Source: an uncultured Bacteroidia bacterium
GTDB lineage: Bacteria; Bacteroidota; Bacteroidia; Bacteroidales; UBA932
Direction of reading: 5' to 3'
Length of the DNA: 64,000 nucleotides
Assembly (NCBI GenBank): GCA_902780935.1
Contig: CACZHP010000001.1
Coordinates: forward strand, 1-64,000
Shown here: positions 51,543-60,648 of the stretch, in pieces
How the letters are laid out: each line of letters opens with the position of its first letter
Numbering within the stretch: the stretch's first letter is position 1
The notes under the pieces: model-generated
Database searches by the model: none
The model's input: only the letters and a program-made list of their open reading frames with translations
What the model was told of the DNA's origin: nothing
Program-made: the position numbers and the translations under genes

Positions 51543-51586
51543 TTCGCGAATTAAAATGTGGTTGACGTAATCTTTGAGCTTATACA

Positions 51587-51634
51587 CAAAAATACAAATG
51601 TTTTGCTATTTTGCCGCAAACGTTTGTACTTTTG
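51587..51634. promoter_or_regulatory. Divergent uxaC/kduD promoters sharing a CAAACGTTTG palindrome
   Basis: Rightwards, TTTG (51602-51605), 21 bases and TACTTTTG (51627-51634) precede kduD. Leftwards, CAAA (51617-51620, read as TTTG), 22 bases and TATTTTTG (51594-51587) precede uxaC. The perfect ten-base palindrome CAAACGTTTG (51617-51626) lies across the -33 box of one and next to the -7 box of the other. This is a likely operator of a LacI-type uronate regulator. Confidence 0.65.
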
Positions 51635-51666
51635 TGTAGGGTATGGAACAATAACAATAAAACGAC

Positions 51667-52470
51667 ATGACCAATCTGTTTTCCCTTGAAGGCAAGAACG
51701 CCCTGATCACAGGAGGAGCTTATGGCATCGGATTCGAAATCGCCAAGGCATTTGTCGCCGCCGGAGCCAAGACAATCATATTCAACAACCGCAACGAGAA
51801 GACCTTGCGGCTGGGTCTGGACAACTACAAAGAGGCCGGGATCACGAATGTCAAAGGATACCTTTGCGACGTGACAGACGAGAAGGCCGTCGCCGGGATG
51901 ATAGAAAAAATCCATGAGGAAGTCGGCCAGATCGATATTCTTGTCAACAACGCCGGAATAATAAAGAGAATTCCCATGCACGAGATGACAAGGGCGGAGT
52001 TTCAGGAAGTCATTGATATTGATCTTGTTGGGCCATATATCGTCAGTGCGGCCGTCCTGCCCGAGATGATGGAACGCCGGGAAGGGAAAATAATAAACAT
52101 CTGCTCGATGATGTCAGAGCTTGGCCGTGAGACGGTTTCGGCGTATGCGGCGGCAAAGGGTGGTCTCAAAATGTTGACGAGAAACATCTGCTCTGAATAT
52201 GGAGAGTACAATATCCAGTGCAATGGCCTTGGCCCGGGCTACATCGCCACTCCGCAGACAGCTCCCCTGCGGGAGAAGCAACCTGACGGCAGCCGCCACC
52301 CGTTTGACTCATTCATATGCGCGAAGACCCCTGCTGGACGTTGGCTTGAGCCATCGGAACTCGCTGGGCCTGCGGTGTTTCTGGCCTCACATGCCTCTGA
52401 TGCGGTCAACGGGCACATCCTCTATGTGGATGGGGGAATATTGGCATATATTGGAAAACAGCCAAAATAA
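51667..52470 (+). CDS. kduD: 2-dehydro-3-deoxy-D-gluconate 5-dehydrogenase
   Basis: A 267-residue SDR enzyme. It shows ALITGGAYGIGFEIAKAF (NAD-binding), ILVNNAGIIKRIPMHEM, and the catalytic SAYAAAKGGLKML (YxxxK). The C-terminal LYVDGGILAYIGKQP fits the KduD group. It interconverts 5-keto and 2-keto-3-deoxygluconate forms from unsaturated uronates. kduI follows six bases later. Confidence 0.93.
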   Translation: MTNLFSLEGKNALITGGAYGIGFEIAKAFVAAGAKTIIFNNRNEKTLRLGLDNYKEAGITNVKGYLCDVTDEKAVAGMIEKIHEEVGQIDILVNNAGIIKRIPMHEMTRAEFQEVIDIDLVGPYIVSAAVLPEMMERREGKIINICSMMSELGRETVSAYAAAKGGLKMLTRNICSEYGEYNIQCNGLGPGYIATPQTAPLREKQPDGSRHPFDSFICAKTPAGRWLEPSELAGPAVFLASHASDAVNGHILYVDGGILAYIGKQPK

Positions 52471-52476
52471 TTGAAT

Positions 52477-53319
52477 ATGAAATTGAATTGTGAGGTTCGC
52501 CAGGCCTCGAGCAATCTCGACGCCAAGCATTATGACACCGAGCGTATCCGGAAAGAGTATCTTGTGGAAAAGGTCATGGCTCCGGATGAGATCAACATGG
52601 TATATTCGATGTTCGACCGCATCATCACCGGAGGTGCCGTCCCCGTCAATGAGGAACTTCTTCTTTCCGCTCCAGAGATCCTCAGGGCTGATTATTTCAC
52701 CCAGCGCAGGGAACTCGGCATTATCAATGTCGGCGGCGCCGGAACCGTGAAAGTCGGAGAGGATGAATATCATCTTGAATATAAGGAAGCCCTGTACGTC
52801 GGCCGGGGTGACCGTCATGTCATATTCAAGAGCGATGACCCTTCCAAGCCTGCCCATTTCTATTTCTGCTCAGCAACGGCTCATAAAGAGACAGGGGTCA
52901 AGAAGGTCACCAAGAAAGACGCTGTGGTGATGCACCTTGGATCTTTGGAGGAGTCCAATGAGAGAACCATCAACCGGCTGCTCGTAAAGGAAGTCGTCCC
53001 TTGCTGCCAGCTTCAGATGGGAATGACCGAGCTTGTTCCCGGAAGTACCTGGAACACAATGCCTGCCCACACTCACGACCGCCGGATGGAGGTTTATTTC
53101 TACTTCGAGTTGCCGGAGGATGCGGCTGTCTGCCATTTCATGGGTGAGCCGCAGGAAACCCGTCATATCTGGATGGCGAATGAGCAGGCTGTCATCTCGC
53201 CCCAGTGGAGCATCCATTCCGCCTGCGCCACACGCAACTACACATTCATTTGGGGCATGTGCGGGGAGAATGACGACTACAACGACATGGACTGGTGCGC
53301 CACAAAAGACTTGAGATAG
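52477..53319 (+). CDS. kduI: 5-keto-4-deoxyuronate isomerase
   Basis: A 280-residue cupin-type isomerase; the ATG at 52477 (MKLNCEVRQASSN) is preferred over a TTG six bases earlier. Zinc ligands lie in MPAHTHDRRMEVYFYFELPE and the later SPQWSIHSACATRNYTFIWG. It acts on 5-keto-4-deoxyuronate from pectin or other unsaturated uronates. It is co-transcribed with kduD and the DUF4861 gene. Confidence 0.96.
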   Translation: MKLNCEVRQASSNLDAKHYDTERIRKEYLVEKVMAPDEINMVYSMFDRIITGGAVPVNEELLLSAPEILRADYFTQRRELGIINVGGAGTVKVGEDEYHLEYKEALYVGRGDRHVIFKSDDPSKPAHFYFCSATAHKETGVKKVTKKDAVVMHLGSLEESNERTINRLLVKEVVPCCQLQMGMTELVPGSTWNTMPAHTHDRRMEVYFYFELPEDAAVCHFMGEPQETRHIWMANEQAVISPQWSIHSACATRNYTFIWGMCGENDDYNDMDWCATKDLR

Positions 53320-53320
53320 C

Positions 53321-54178
53321 ATGAGAAAATCGCTGGTTATGGCGTTAGTCGCCGTTTTGGCCTTGACCGGCTGCAAGAACACCTCCGAACAGAAAGTCAC
53401 GGCCAGGGCCGTTCCGGAAAGGGCTGATGATTTCATGTTTGAGAACAACCTCATCGCCGGACGCTTCTACGGACGTGCCCTGGAGGGCGATCCGACATCG
53501 CCTGGACTGGATATCTGGGTCAAGCTTCCTGGGAAACTTGTCGCTGACGAGTGGTATGCGAAGGCTCTTGAAGATGGCGGTTATTACCATAGGGACCACG
53601 GTGGCAAGGACTGCTACAAAGTTGGCGTGAGCCTCGGCGGAGGCGCTTCCGTGCCGTTTGTTAACGGGAATCTTTGCTGGCCGGAGACCAACTACCGCTC
53701 CTACGAGATTCTTGAAAAAACAGCGGAAAAGGTGGTTTTTGTCCTGAAATATCCTGCCAGGACTCTTGGAGAAGGTGGAGTCAGCCTCGATAAGAAAGTT
53801 ACGGTCAAGGCAGACTCGTATTTTATTGACGTCGAGGATACCTATAGCTTTTCAGGGACAGACAAGCTGACTGTGGCCGTCGGATTCAAGCTTCATGGCG
53901 AGCAGGAGACTGTCCAGGACAGACTTGAGGCGGTAGATCGTCTGGCCATCTGGGAAAAGGCCTCGGACCAGAGCGTGGAGCCTGAGGACGGAATGATCGG
54001 CGTGGCTGTGGTCATGCCGGAAACTGATTCCGTTCTCTATTCGGAAGAACTGGACCACGCTCTTCTCCTCAAGGATATATCTTCCGGCGAAACCATCTCA
54101 TACTCTGTAGGTTCCTGCTGGTCCAAAGGCGACATAAAGACCTCTTCCGCCTGGTTCGACCTCGTCCGGAAGCTTTAG
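53321..54178 (+). CDS. DUF4861 lipoprotein
   Basis: A 285-residue lipoprotein (lipobox LTGC). The segments FENNLIAGRFYGRALEG, YHRDHGGKDCYKVGVSLGGG and AVGFKLHGEQETV match the DUF4861 family, which recurs beside kduI/kduD in pectin and alginate loci. It starts one base after the kduI stop. No activity is established to me; its position suggests an extracytoplasmic role in uronate oligosaccharide processing or sensing. Confidence 0.75.
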   Translation: MRKSLVMALVAVLALTGCKNTSEQKVTARAVPERADDFMFENNLIAGRFYGRALEGDPTSPGLDIWVKLPGKLVADEWYAKALEDGGYYHRDHGGKDCYKVGVSLGGGASVPFVNGNLCWPETNYRSYEILEKTAEKVVFVLKYPARTLGEGGVSLDKKVTVKADSYFIDVEDTYSFSGTDKLTVAVGFKLHGEQETVQDRLEAVDRLAIWEKASDQSVEPEDGMIGVAVVMPETDSVLYSEELDHALLLKDISSGETISYSVGSCWSKGDIKTSSAWFDLVRKL

Positions 54179-54194
54179 GCAAAGCTTAAGCCTT

Positions 54195-54225
54195 TTTGAA
54201 ATCTTCTCTTTTTGTCGTATCTTGT
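54195..54225 (+). promoter_or_regulatory. Candidate promoter for GH95
   Basis: TTTG (54195-54198), a 19-base spacer and TATCTTGT (54218-54225, two mismatches to TAnnTTTG). It lies 24 bases before the GH95 start. Confidence 0.4.
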
Positions 54226-54249
54226 TGATGAAAACTAATACCGACAAAA

Positions 54250-56823
54250 ATGAGGAGATTGTCTTTTATTCTGGCCGGACTGCTGGCCTGTGTGTCAGCC
54301 TCCGCCCAGGGGCTCGTATTAAGGTATGACAAACCCGCGACTCGCTTCGAGGAGGCTCTGCCGATAGGCAACGGCCATCTTGGAGCTACCGTTTACGGCG
54401 GAGTCGCTGATGACCTTATCTGGCTCAATGAGGGTACTTTGTGGGGCGGATGCGCCAATCCTGACAACAACCCTGTCCCGACCGGCGGACCTCAGCTGCT
54501 TGCTGAAGTTCGGGCCCTGCTTGAGAAAGAGGACTGGAAAGGTGCCGAGAAAAAAGTGATGGGGCTTCAAGGCAAATATGTCAACTCATATCTTCCGATG
54601 GGCACCCTGCACATCCGGCAGAGCTTCGACAACGACATCCTTGTCTTCGACTACACCGGAAAGAACTCAGCCCTTCCCGAAAAAAAGACCAGCGTGATCG
54701 GGGATTATGTACGTACTCTGGATCTGGATAACGCGGTGACCAGCACCAAGTTCGTGGTGGACGGGGTTGAGTATTCAAGGGAGATCTTCGTCTCCCACCC
54801 CGACAGGGTCATGGTGATGCGGCTGACGTCCTCCGAGAAAGGAAAACTTGAGTTCGATCTCGACGGAGCCACGATGTGGGATGGCAGCTCCGTGGAAAGC
54901 GTCTCTTCCAATGAATATGTCGTCAAAGGACAGGTCGGATATTACCAGAGCACGAAGTGGGAGGAGCCTTTTTCCAAGTGGCAGGTTGGGCCTAACGGTG
55001 AGAGAGGCATGCGCTACCAGTTCAGGGTCAAGGTCGTGAAGTGTGACGGGCGGGTTTACACCGGTCCATGCCTCCATGTCTCCGATGCCTCTGACGTTTT
55101 GATCCTTGTCTCCGCCGCCACAAGTTTCAATGGCTTTGACAAGCGTCCTGACACCCAGGGACGTGACGAGAACGCCCTGGCGGCATCGTTTATAGCGAGT
55201 GCCGAGAAGAAGGGTTATGAGGAGCTCTTGAACGACCACATCGCTGACTACCAGAAGCTTTTCGGTTCAGTCAAACTGACGCTCGGACTCGCCGGAGACG
55301 CTGCCGAGCTTAGGCCGTACTCAGCCGCAGCGAGCGAAGCGAAGCGAGAATGGACGCGGCCGGGCTCGGACAGCGCTCCGGCTCCGTCAGAGATCACCAC
55401 CGACCAAAGATTAGAGGCTTATGCCGCCGGTGCTGAGGATCTGTACCTTGAGACACTTTACTTCCAATTCGGCCGCTACCTCCTGATCTCATCCTCCATG
55501 GAAGACAGCGAGGTCCCCTGCAATCTCCAGGGACTCTGGTGCAAAGACCGACACCCCGCATGGGGAAGCGACCTCCACACCAATATCAACGTGCAGATGA
55601 ACTACTGGCCAGCCGAACCGCTCGGCTTGAGCCAGACCGCCCTGCCGCTTATCGAGTTCATAAAGAACTGCTCTGTCGCCGGAACGGAAGTCGTTAAGAA
55701 TATGTACAATATGGGAGGTTGGACCGTCCATCACAACAGCGACATCTGGTGCGCGGCCAATCCTGTTGGAGACAAGACCGGAAGCCCCTCTTGGGCCAAT
55801 TACGTGATGGCGGGACCATGGCTCTGCACCCATCTTTACGAGCATTATCTTTTCACAGGAGACAAGGCTTATCTTGCCGGAACGGCATATCCCCTCCTCA
55901 AGGGCTCCGCTGAGTTCCTTATGGACTGGCTGATCGAAAAGGACGGAAAATATATCACATCTCCTTCCACTTCTCCAGAAAACACTTTCATCGACGACAA
56001 CGGCAACCACGGCCAAGTCACGATCGGCTCAGCCATGGATCTTGAGATCAGCTGGGAACTCTTCACTGACGTGATCGAGGCCAGCGAGGCCCTCGGGGTC
56101 GATCCTGAACTTAGAAAGAAATGGAAGCATTACCGCGATAATCTGTATCCACTGCAGGTTGGAGCTGCCGGGAATCTTGTCGAGTGGTATAAGGACTGGA
56201 AGGATGCCGAGCCTGAGCACAGGCATGTCTCCCATCTTTTCGGTCTCCATCCTGGTCATGAAATATCACCTCTCACCACTCCCGAACTCGCCAAGGCCGC
56301 TGTCAAGACCCTTGAGAGAAGAGGAGATGGAGGTACCGGCTGGAGCAAGGCGTGGAAGATTTGCTTCTGGTCAAGGCTTCTCGACGGAGACCATGCCCAC
56401 AAGATGTACCGGGAGCTGCTCAGCAAGTCCACTCTCCCCAACCTCTGGGACACCCATCCGCCGTTCCAGATTGATGGTAATTTCGGAAGTATAGCCGGCA
56501 TCGGAGAGATGCTGCTTCAGAGCCAAAACGGTGAGCTTCACTTACTTCCGGCGCTTCCTTCAGCCTGGGCGGAAGGCTCGGTGGAAGGCTTGAGGGCTAG
56601 AGGAGCTGTCGGAGTCAGCATGAGCTGGTCAGACGGGAAGCTCAAGTCTGCCACCCTGAACTACTCCCCTGCCGCCCAGAGCGCGGCGAAGAGTTTCACA
56701 ATCCGCACCTCTGTCCCTGTCAAGGTCAAAGGCGCTAGCGCCAGCTCTAAGAGATCCGGAAACTATTATCTGACAAAGATTTCCTTAAAGCCTGGGAAGG
56801 ACTGTGTCCTGACAGCGAAGTAA
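54250..56823 (+). CDS. GH95 alpha-L-fucosidase/galactosidase with in-frame family A element
   Basis: An 857-residue secreted enzyme (signal ends SASAQ). The N-terminal [20 protein letters not shown] and [12 protein letters not shown], the catalytic [19 protein letters not shown] (Asn pair), [11 protein letters not shown] with acid E599, [13 protein letters not shown] and [17 protein letters not shown] are all GH95 landmarks. It removes terminal L-fucose or L-galactose, as found on pectin and hemicellulose. Residues 348-378 between TLGLAGD and [12 protein letters not shown] come from family A copy A3. The frame is kept. It converges on aroC and overlaps it by 39 bases. Confidence 0.94.
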   Translation: MRRLSFILAGLLACVSASAQGLVLRYDKPATRFEEALPIGNGHLGATVYGGVADDLIWLNEGTLWGGCANPDNNPVPTGGPQLLAEVRALLEKEDWKGAEKKVMGLQGKYVNSYLPMGTLHIRQSFDNDILVFDYTGKNSALPEKKTSVIGDYVRTLDLDNAVTSTKFVVDGVEYSREIFVSHPDRVMVMRLTSSEKGKLEFDLDGATMWDGSSVESVSSNEYVVKGQVGYYQSTKWEEPFSKWQVGPNGERGMRYQFRVKVVKCDGRVYTGPCLHVSDASDVLILVSAATSFNGFDKRPDTQGRDENALAASFIASAEKKGYEELLNDHIADYQKLFGSVKLTLGLAGDAAELRPYSAAASEAKREWTRPGSDSAPAPSEITTDQRLEAYAAGAEDLYLETLYFQFGRYLLISSSMEDSEVPCNLQGLWCKDRHPAWGSDLHTNINVQMNYWPAEPLGLSQTALPLIEFIKNCSVAGTEVVKNMYNMGGWTVHHNSDIWCAANPVGDKTGSPSWANYVMAGPWLCTHLYEHYLFTGDKAYLAGTAYPLLKGSAEFLMDWLIEKDGKYITSPSTSPENTFIDDNGNHGQVTIGSAMDLEISWELFTDVIEASEALGVDPELRKKWKHYRDNLYPLQVGAAGNLVEWYKDWKDAEPEHRHVSHLFGLHPGHEISPLTTPELAKAAVKTLERRGDGGTGWSKAWKICFWSRLLDGDHAHKMYRELLSKSTLPNLWDTHPPFQIDGNFGSIAGIGEMLLQSQNGELHLLPALPSAWAEGSVEGLRARGAVGVSMSWSDGKLKSATLNYSPAAQSAAKSFTIRTSVPVKVKGASASSKRSGNYYLTKISLKPGKDCVLTAK
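55291..55383 (+). repeat. Family A palindromic element, copy A3 (inside GH95)
   Basis: 93 bp. The core is identical to A1. The arms GCCGGAGACGCTGCCGAGC and GCTCGGACAGCGCTCCGGC differ from A1 on both sides in a matching way: CGCTG/CAGCG here against CGGCTG/CAGCCG in A1. Confidence 0.93.
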
Positions 56824-57909
56824 GTCGGCAAGGACTATAGCGGCGACGGCCTCGACGATGACCGGGGTTCGCAGCGCGAAACATACATCATGACGACCGG
56901 GGACATTGAGATCTACAGTTTCCCCGGTCTTTGTGTTTAGGGTGCGCTGGGTTTTGGCGATACTGGAGGTTGGCTTGAAGGCCACTCGGAACACTATTGG
57001 TGCCCCGTTCGTGATCCCGCCATTCACTCCCCCCGCACCGTTCTTCGCCAGCATTGGTCTCTTGGTCGCCACCAGCTCTGGTGGCCAAACCGCCTCGCTT
57101 TGCTCGGCCCCACCGCTCGCTTCGCAAAGCGAAGCTCCGGTCCCCCCTCTTAACGTGCCGAGGGTGGCAGTGGTTTGGCCATCCAGACTGGCGGCGACCA
57201 AAGGATCATTGTGCTCGGAGCCGTGGAGGCGGGAGGCGGCGAAGCCGTCACCGAATTCGATGCCACGGACTCCCGGGATAGAGAAAACGGCATGGGAGAT
57301 CAGAGATTCGACCGAATCGAAAAAAGGCTCTCCGAGGCCGGCGGGAACGCCCTCGACACGGCATTCCACTATACCGCCGATAGAATCACCTTCTTTGGCG
57401 GTGGCATCCAACAACTCAGGCCACTTGGCCTTGTCCACTTCCCCACCTATCTCAGTCAGATCAGCCTTAAAAGAGAACCCACACTGCTTTTTGGCGATGA
57501 CACCAGCGGCGACAAGAGGCAAAGTAAGCCTTCCGGAGAAATGTCCTCCGCCGCGGGGATCATTGAAACCATTCCACTTAACAGAAGCGGTGAAATCAGC
57601 GTGCCCAGGACGAGGAACTTCCTTAAGAGCCTCATAATCAGAGGATCTGGTGTTACTGTTCTGGAATATGATCGCTATGGGAGCTCCGGTGGTGTGGCCC
57701 TCATATATTCCGCTAAGGATTTCCGGCTCGTCCGACTCGACTCTCGGAGTGGTACCCTTGGCTCCACTCTTACGACGGAGGATATCCTCCATGAAATCCT
57801 CCTTCGAGAGCGGCATGCCAGCCTTGACTCCATCGATCACGACGCCTATCGCCTCACCATGGGATTCTCCGAATATCCCCACTTTGAAGTTCCTGCCGAA
57901 AGTATTCAT
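56785..57909 (-). CDS. aroC: Chorismate synthase with in-frame family B element
   Basis: A 374-residue protein. It has [23 protein letters not shown] at the N-terminus, [50 protein letters not shown], and [22 protein letters not shown]. Usual AroC reads NDP(F/L) followed shortly by the K-x-N-x-A-G-G-x-x-G-G loop; here ~43 residues encoded by element B4 lie between NDPLVA and VATKRPM. All motifs remain. It makes chorismate from EPSP, the product of the AroA half at 23577. It overlaps GH95 tail to tail by 39 bases. Confidence 0.95.
   Translation of the reverse strand: MNTFGRNFKVGIFGESHGEAIGVVIDGVKAGMPLSKEDFMEDILRRKSGAKGTTPRVESDEPEILSGIYEGHTTGAPIAIIFQNSNTRSSDYEALKEVPRPGHADFTASVKWNGFNDPRGGGHFSGRLTLPLVAAGVIAKKQCGFSFKADLTEIGGEVDKAKWPELLDATAKEGDSIGGIVECRVEGVPAGLGEPFFDSVESLISHAVFSIPGVRGIEFGDGFAASRLHGSEHNDPLVAASLDGQTTATLGTLRGGTGASLCEASGGAEQSEAVWPPELVATKRPMLAKNGAGGVNGGITNGAPIVFRVAFKPTSSIAKTQRTLNTKTGETVDLNVPGRHDVCFALRTPVIVEAVAAIVLADLLRCQDTVLPRL
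57062..57201 (-). repeat. Family B palindromic element, copy B4 (inside aroC)
   Basis: Arms of 30 bases begin TTGGTCGCCACCAG at the left and end CTGGCGGCGACCAA at the right, pairing through CTGG and GGCCAAACC. The core is as in B2, but aroC reads the other strand, giving [20 protein letters not shown]. Confidence 0.93.
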
Positions 57910-57935
57910 ATTCCTCTATCTTAGTTCGTCGAAGA

Positions 57936-57962
57936 CAAAGATACTTATTTTAGTTATCTTTG
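57936..57962. promoter_or_regulatory. Back-to-back aroC/sufB promoters as an inverted repeat
   Basis: CAAAGATA (57936-57943) and TATCTTTG (57955-57962) are perfect inverted copies of the TAnnTTTG box, 11 bases apart, facing aroC and sufB respectively. Neither has an obvious TTTG -33 partner. Confidence 0.55.
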
Positions 57963-57980
57963 CATAATTGTGATTTGACG

Positions 57981-59429
57981 ATGGATCAAAGAGAAGAAAA
58001 CAAGATAATTGAAGGGATCACCTCGCAGGAGTACAAGGAAGGATTCGTGACGGACATCCGCCAGGATTTTATTCCTAAAGGCCTGAACGAGGACATCATA
58101 CGAACTATCTCCTCCTTGAAAGGAGAACCGGACTGGCTGCTGGAATTCCGGCTTGACGCTTTCCGCAAGTGGCAGAAAATGGAGATGCCCACTTGGGGCC
58201 ATCTTGATTTACCACCTATTGATTTCCAGGACATTATTTATTATGCGGCTCCCAAAAAAGACTCTGATAGGCCGAAGGAAATTGACCCGAAACTTGAGGA
58301 GACTTTCGAAAAGCTGGGAATACCTGTCCGGGAGCGCGAGGCTTTGGCCGGTGTCGTCGCGGTCGACGCGGTGTTCGACTCCGTGTCTGTGGCGACCACT
58401 TTCAGGGCCTCCCTCGCGGAGAAGGGAATCATATTCTGCAGCTTCTCTGAGGCTGTTAAGGAACACCCGGATCTGGTCCGGAAATACCTCGCCAGCGTCG
58501 TCCCTGCCGGAGACAATTTCTTCGCCGCACTCAACTCCGCGGTCTTCAGCGACGGAAGTTTCTGCTATATTCCTAAGGGAGTGAAATGCCCGATGGACCT
58601 TTCAAGCTATTTCAGGATCAACGCGGCCGGGACGGGACAGTTCGAGAGAACCCTGATCGTGGCGGATGAGGGATCCACGCTAAGCTACATGGAAGGCTGC
58701 ACCGCTCCGATGAGGGACGAGAACCAGCTTCACGCCGCCGTGGTCGAGATTGTTGTGGAGAAGGACGCTGATGTCAAGTATTCCACCGTGCAGAACTGGT
58801 ATCCCGGCGATGCCCAGGGACGAGGAGGAATCCTTAACCTCGTGACAAAGAGGGGAATATGCAAGGGAAGCGGAGCCCACCTAAGTTGGACACAGGTCGA
58901 GACAGGGTCGGCGGTGACCTGGAAATATCCCTCGACGGTTTTAAAGGGTGACTATTCTTCCTCGGAATTTTACTCGGTCGCCGTCACCAACAATTACCAG
59001 CAGGCGGACACCGGCACAAAGATGATTCACATCGGCCGGGGAACCAAGAGCCGGATTGTCAGCAAGGGCATCTCCGCCGGCCACAGCCAGAACAGTTACC
59101 GTGGTCTCGTGAGGATGAATCCAGGAGCGGTCGGAGCAAGGAATTATTCCCAATGCGACAGCCTTCTGATTGGGTCTAAGTGCGGAGCTCACACGTTCCC
59201 GGTGATCCAGAGCCATAACCCGTCAGCTATCGTCGAGCACGAGGCCACAACCTCCAAGATCAGCGACGAACAGCTTTTCTATTGCAACCAGCGAGGCCTC
59301 GACGGAGAAGACGCTGTGGGACTCATAGTCAACGGCTATGCCCATGAGGTTCTCTCCCGCCTCCCGATGGAGTTTGCCGTCGAAGCCACCAAACTCCTCC
59401 AAGTCTCACTCGAAGGATCAGTAGGATAA
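57981..59429 (+). CDS. sufB: Fe-S cluster assembly protein SufB
   Basis: A 482-residue protein; the ATG at 57981 ([10 protein letters not shown]) is preferred over a TTG upstream inside the promoter. Landmarks are [26 protein letters not shown], the long beta-helix domain, [37 protein letters not shown] and the C-terminal [19 protein letters not shown]. It forms the scaffold complex with SufC and SufD for iron-sulfur cluster assembly. In this genome sufC is 2.7 kb away because of the inserted restriction-modification genes and pnuC. Confidence 0.97.
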   Translation: MDQREENKIIEGITSQEYKEGFVTDIRQDFIPKGLNEDIIRTISSLKGEPDWLLEFRLDAFRKWQKMEMPTWGHLDLPPIDFQDIIYYAAPKKDSDRPKEIDPKLEETFEKLGIPVREREALAGVVAVDAVFDSVSVATTFRASLAEKGIIFCSFSEAVKEHPDLVRKYLASVVPAGDNFFAALNSAVFSDGSFCYIPKGVKCPMDLSSYFRINAAGTGQFERTLIVADEGSTLSYMEGCTAPMRDENQLHAAVVEIVVEKDADVKYSTVQNWYPGDAQGRGGILNLVTKRGICKGSGAHLSWTQVETGSAVTWKYPSTVLKGDYSSSEFYSVAVTNNYQQADTGTKMIHIGRGTKSRIVSKGISAGHSQNSYRGLVRMNPGAVGARNYSQCDSLLIGSKCGAHTFPVIQSHNPSAIVEHEATTSKISDEQLFYCNQRGLDGEDAVGLIVNGYAHEVLSRLPMEFAVEATKLLQVSLEGSVG

Positions 59430-59433
59430 TACG

Positions 59434-60648
59434 ATGAAAAACATGAATCATTACAACGCAATATCTTTATTCTCTGGGGCCATGGGGCTAGACTTGGGCA
59501 TTGAAGCGGCCGGATTTGATATTAAAGTCTGTGTCGAAATGGATAAATGGGCAGCAGAGACAATCAGGAAGAATACAAATATTCCTGTCATAGAAAAAGA
59601 TATTAATGATGTATCTTCCACAGAGATCATCAATGCATCCGGAATCGCTCCTGGAAATGTGGATTTGGTTGTCGGGGGGCCTCCTTGCCAGGCTTTTTCA
59701 ACTGCTGGAAAACAAAGAGGTTTTTCGGATATAAGGGGAGGTTGTATTATACAGTACATAAGGGTAGTAGCTGATCTAAAACCAAAGTATTTTATATTAG
59801 AAAATGTTAGAGGTCTGCTTTCAGCAAAATTAAATGCTGTCCCTGAAGCATATAAAGAATATGACTCCATTAAGCATGACTCAGGAAGCGTACTAAAACT
59901 TGTTTTAGGAGAATTCAAAAAACTTGGATATAGCGTCAGCTATGCTCTTCTCAATGCCGCCAATTATGGCGTACCTGAAAAAAGGGAAAGAGTCGTAATG
60001 ATTGGTCATTTAGGTGAGCGTGTTCCTCTACCTTCACCAACCCATTCTGAATATGGATTATATGACACAAAAAAATGGGTTACCTTAAGAGAATGTATCG
60101 GTGATTTACAAGGGACCGAAATGAGATATATCCCTCTACGTCCTAGAACCGAAAAATACATGAAACTTATTTCTGAAGGGGAAAACTGGACTTCTCTTCC
60201 AGCCGAGATGGCGGAAGAAGCCATGGGAAAAGCTTATCATTTATCTGGAGGAAAAACAGGGTTTTTGAGACGACTTAGTTTTGATGAACCTGCTCCTACT
60301 CTGGTTACAAGCCCAACTATGCCCGCGACCCAATTATGTCACCCGACAGAACTCAGACCACTTTCTATTGAGGAATATGCTAGAATCCAGCAATTCCCTG
60401 ATTCGTGGATTTTCGAAGGTCGAATTGAATCCATCTACAAACAAATAGGAAACGCCGTCCCTGTCGGTCTTGGAAAAGCGGTCGGATCTCAAATAATCCG
60501 ACATATCAACCATTTGACTTCCGCTGAAGAAGAGAAGACTAATAGAATACCTTACTCCAGGTATAAATATTCAACAGACGATATTTGTTTAGAATATCAA
60601 CATCGTAATATTAACCAAAAAACACAAAATTATGAACAACAATCTTAA
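59434..60648 (+). CDS. DNA (cytosine-5) methyltransferase of a type II restriction-modification system
   Basis: A 404-residue C5 methyltransferase. Motifs in order: ISLFSGAMGLDLGIE (I), DLVVGGPPCQAFS (IV, catalytic Cys), ILENVRGLL (VI), NYGVPEKRERVVMIG (VIII), and QIGNAVPVGLGKAVG (X). The variable recognition region lies before SFDEPAPTLVTSPT. The sequence is visibly AT-rich beside its neighbours. It begins four bases after the sufB stop and overlaps the endonuclease gene by 17 bases, so host methylation and cutting are produced together. Confidence 0.95.
   Translation: MKNMNHYNAISLFSGAMGLDLGIEAAGFDIKVCVEMDKWAAETIRKNTNIPVIEKDINDVSSTEIINASGIAPGNVDLVVGGPPCQAFSTAGKQRGFSDIRGGCIIQYIRVVADLKPKYFILENVRGLLSAKLNAVPEAYKEYDSIKHDSGSVLKLVLGEFKKLGYSVSYALLNAANYGVPEKRERVVMIGHLGERVPLPSPTHSEYGLYDTKKWVTLRECIGDLQGTEMRYIPLRPRTEKYMKLISEGENWTSLPAEMAEEAMGKAYHLSGGKTGFLRRLSFDEPAPTLVTSPTMPATQLCHPTELRPLSIEEYARIQQFPDSWIFEGRIESIYKQIGNAVPVGLGKAVGSQIIRHINHLTSAEEEKTNRIPYSRYKYSTDDICLEYQHRNINQKTQNYEQQS

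Noticed and set aside
57175..57924. Plus-strand frames across aroC
   Set aside because: They are shadows of chorismate synthase, with no independent start signal or domain.
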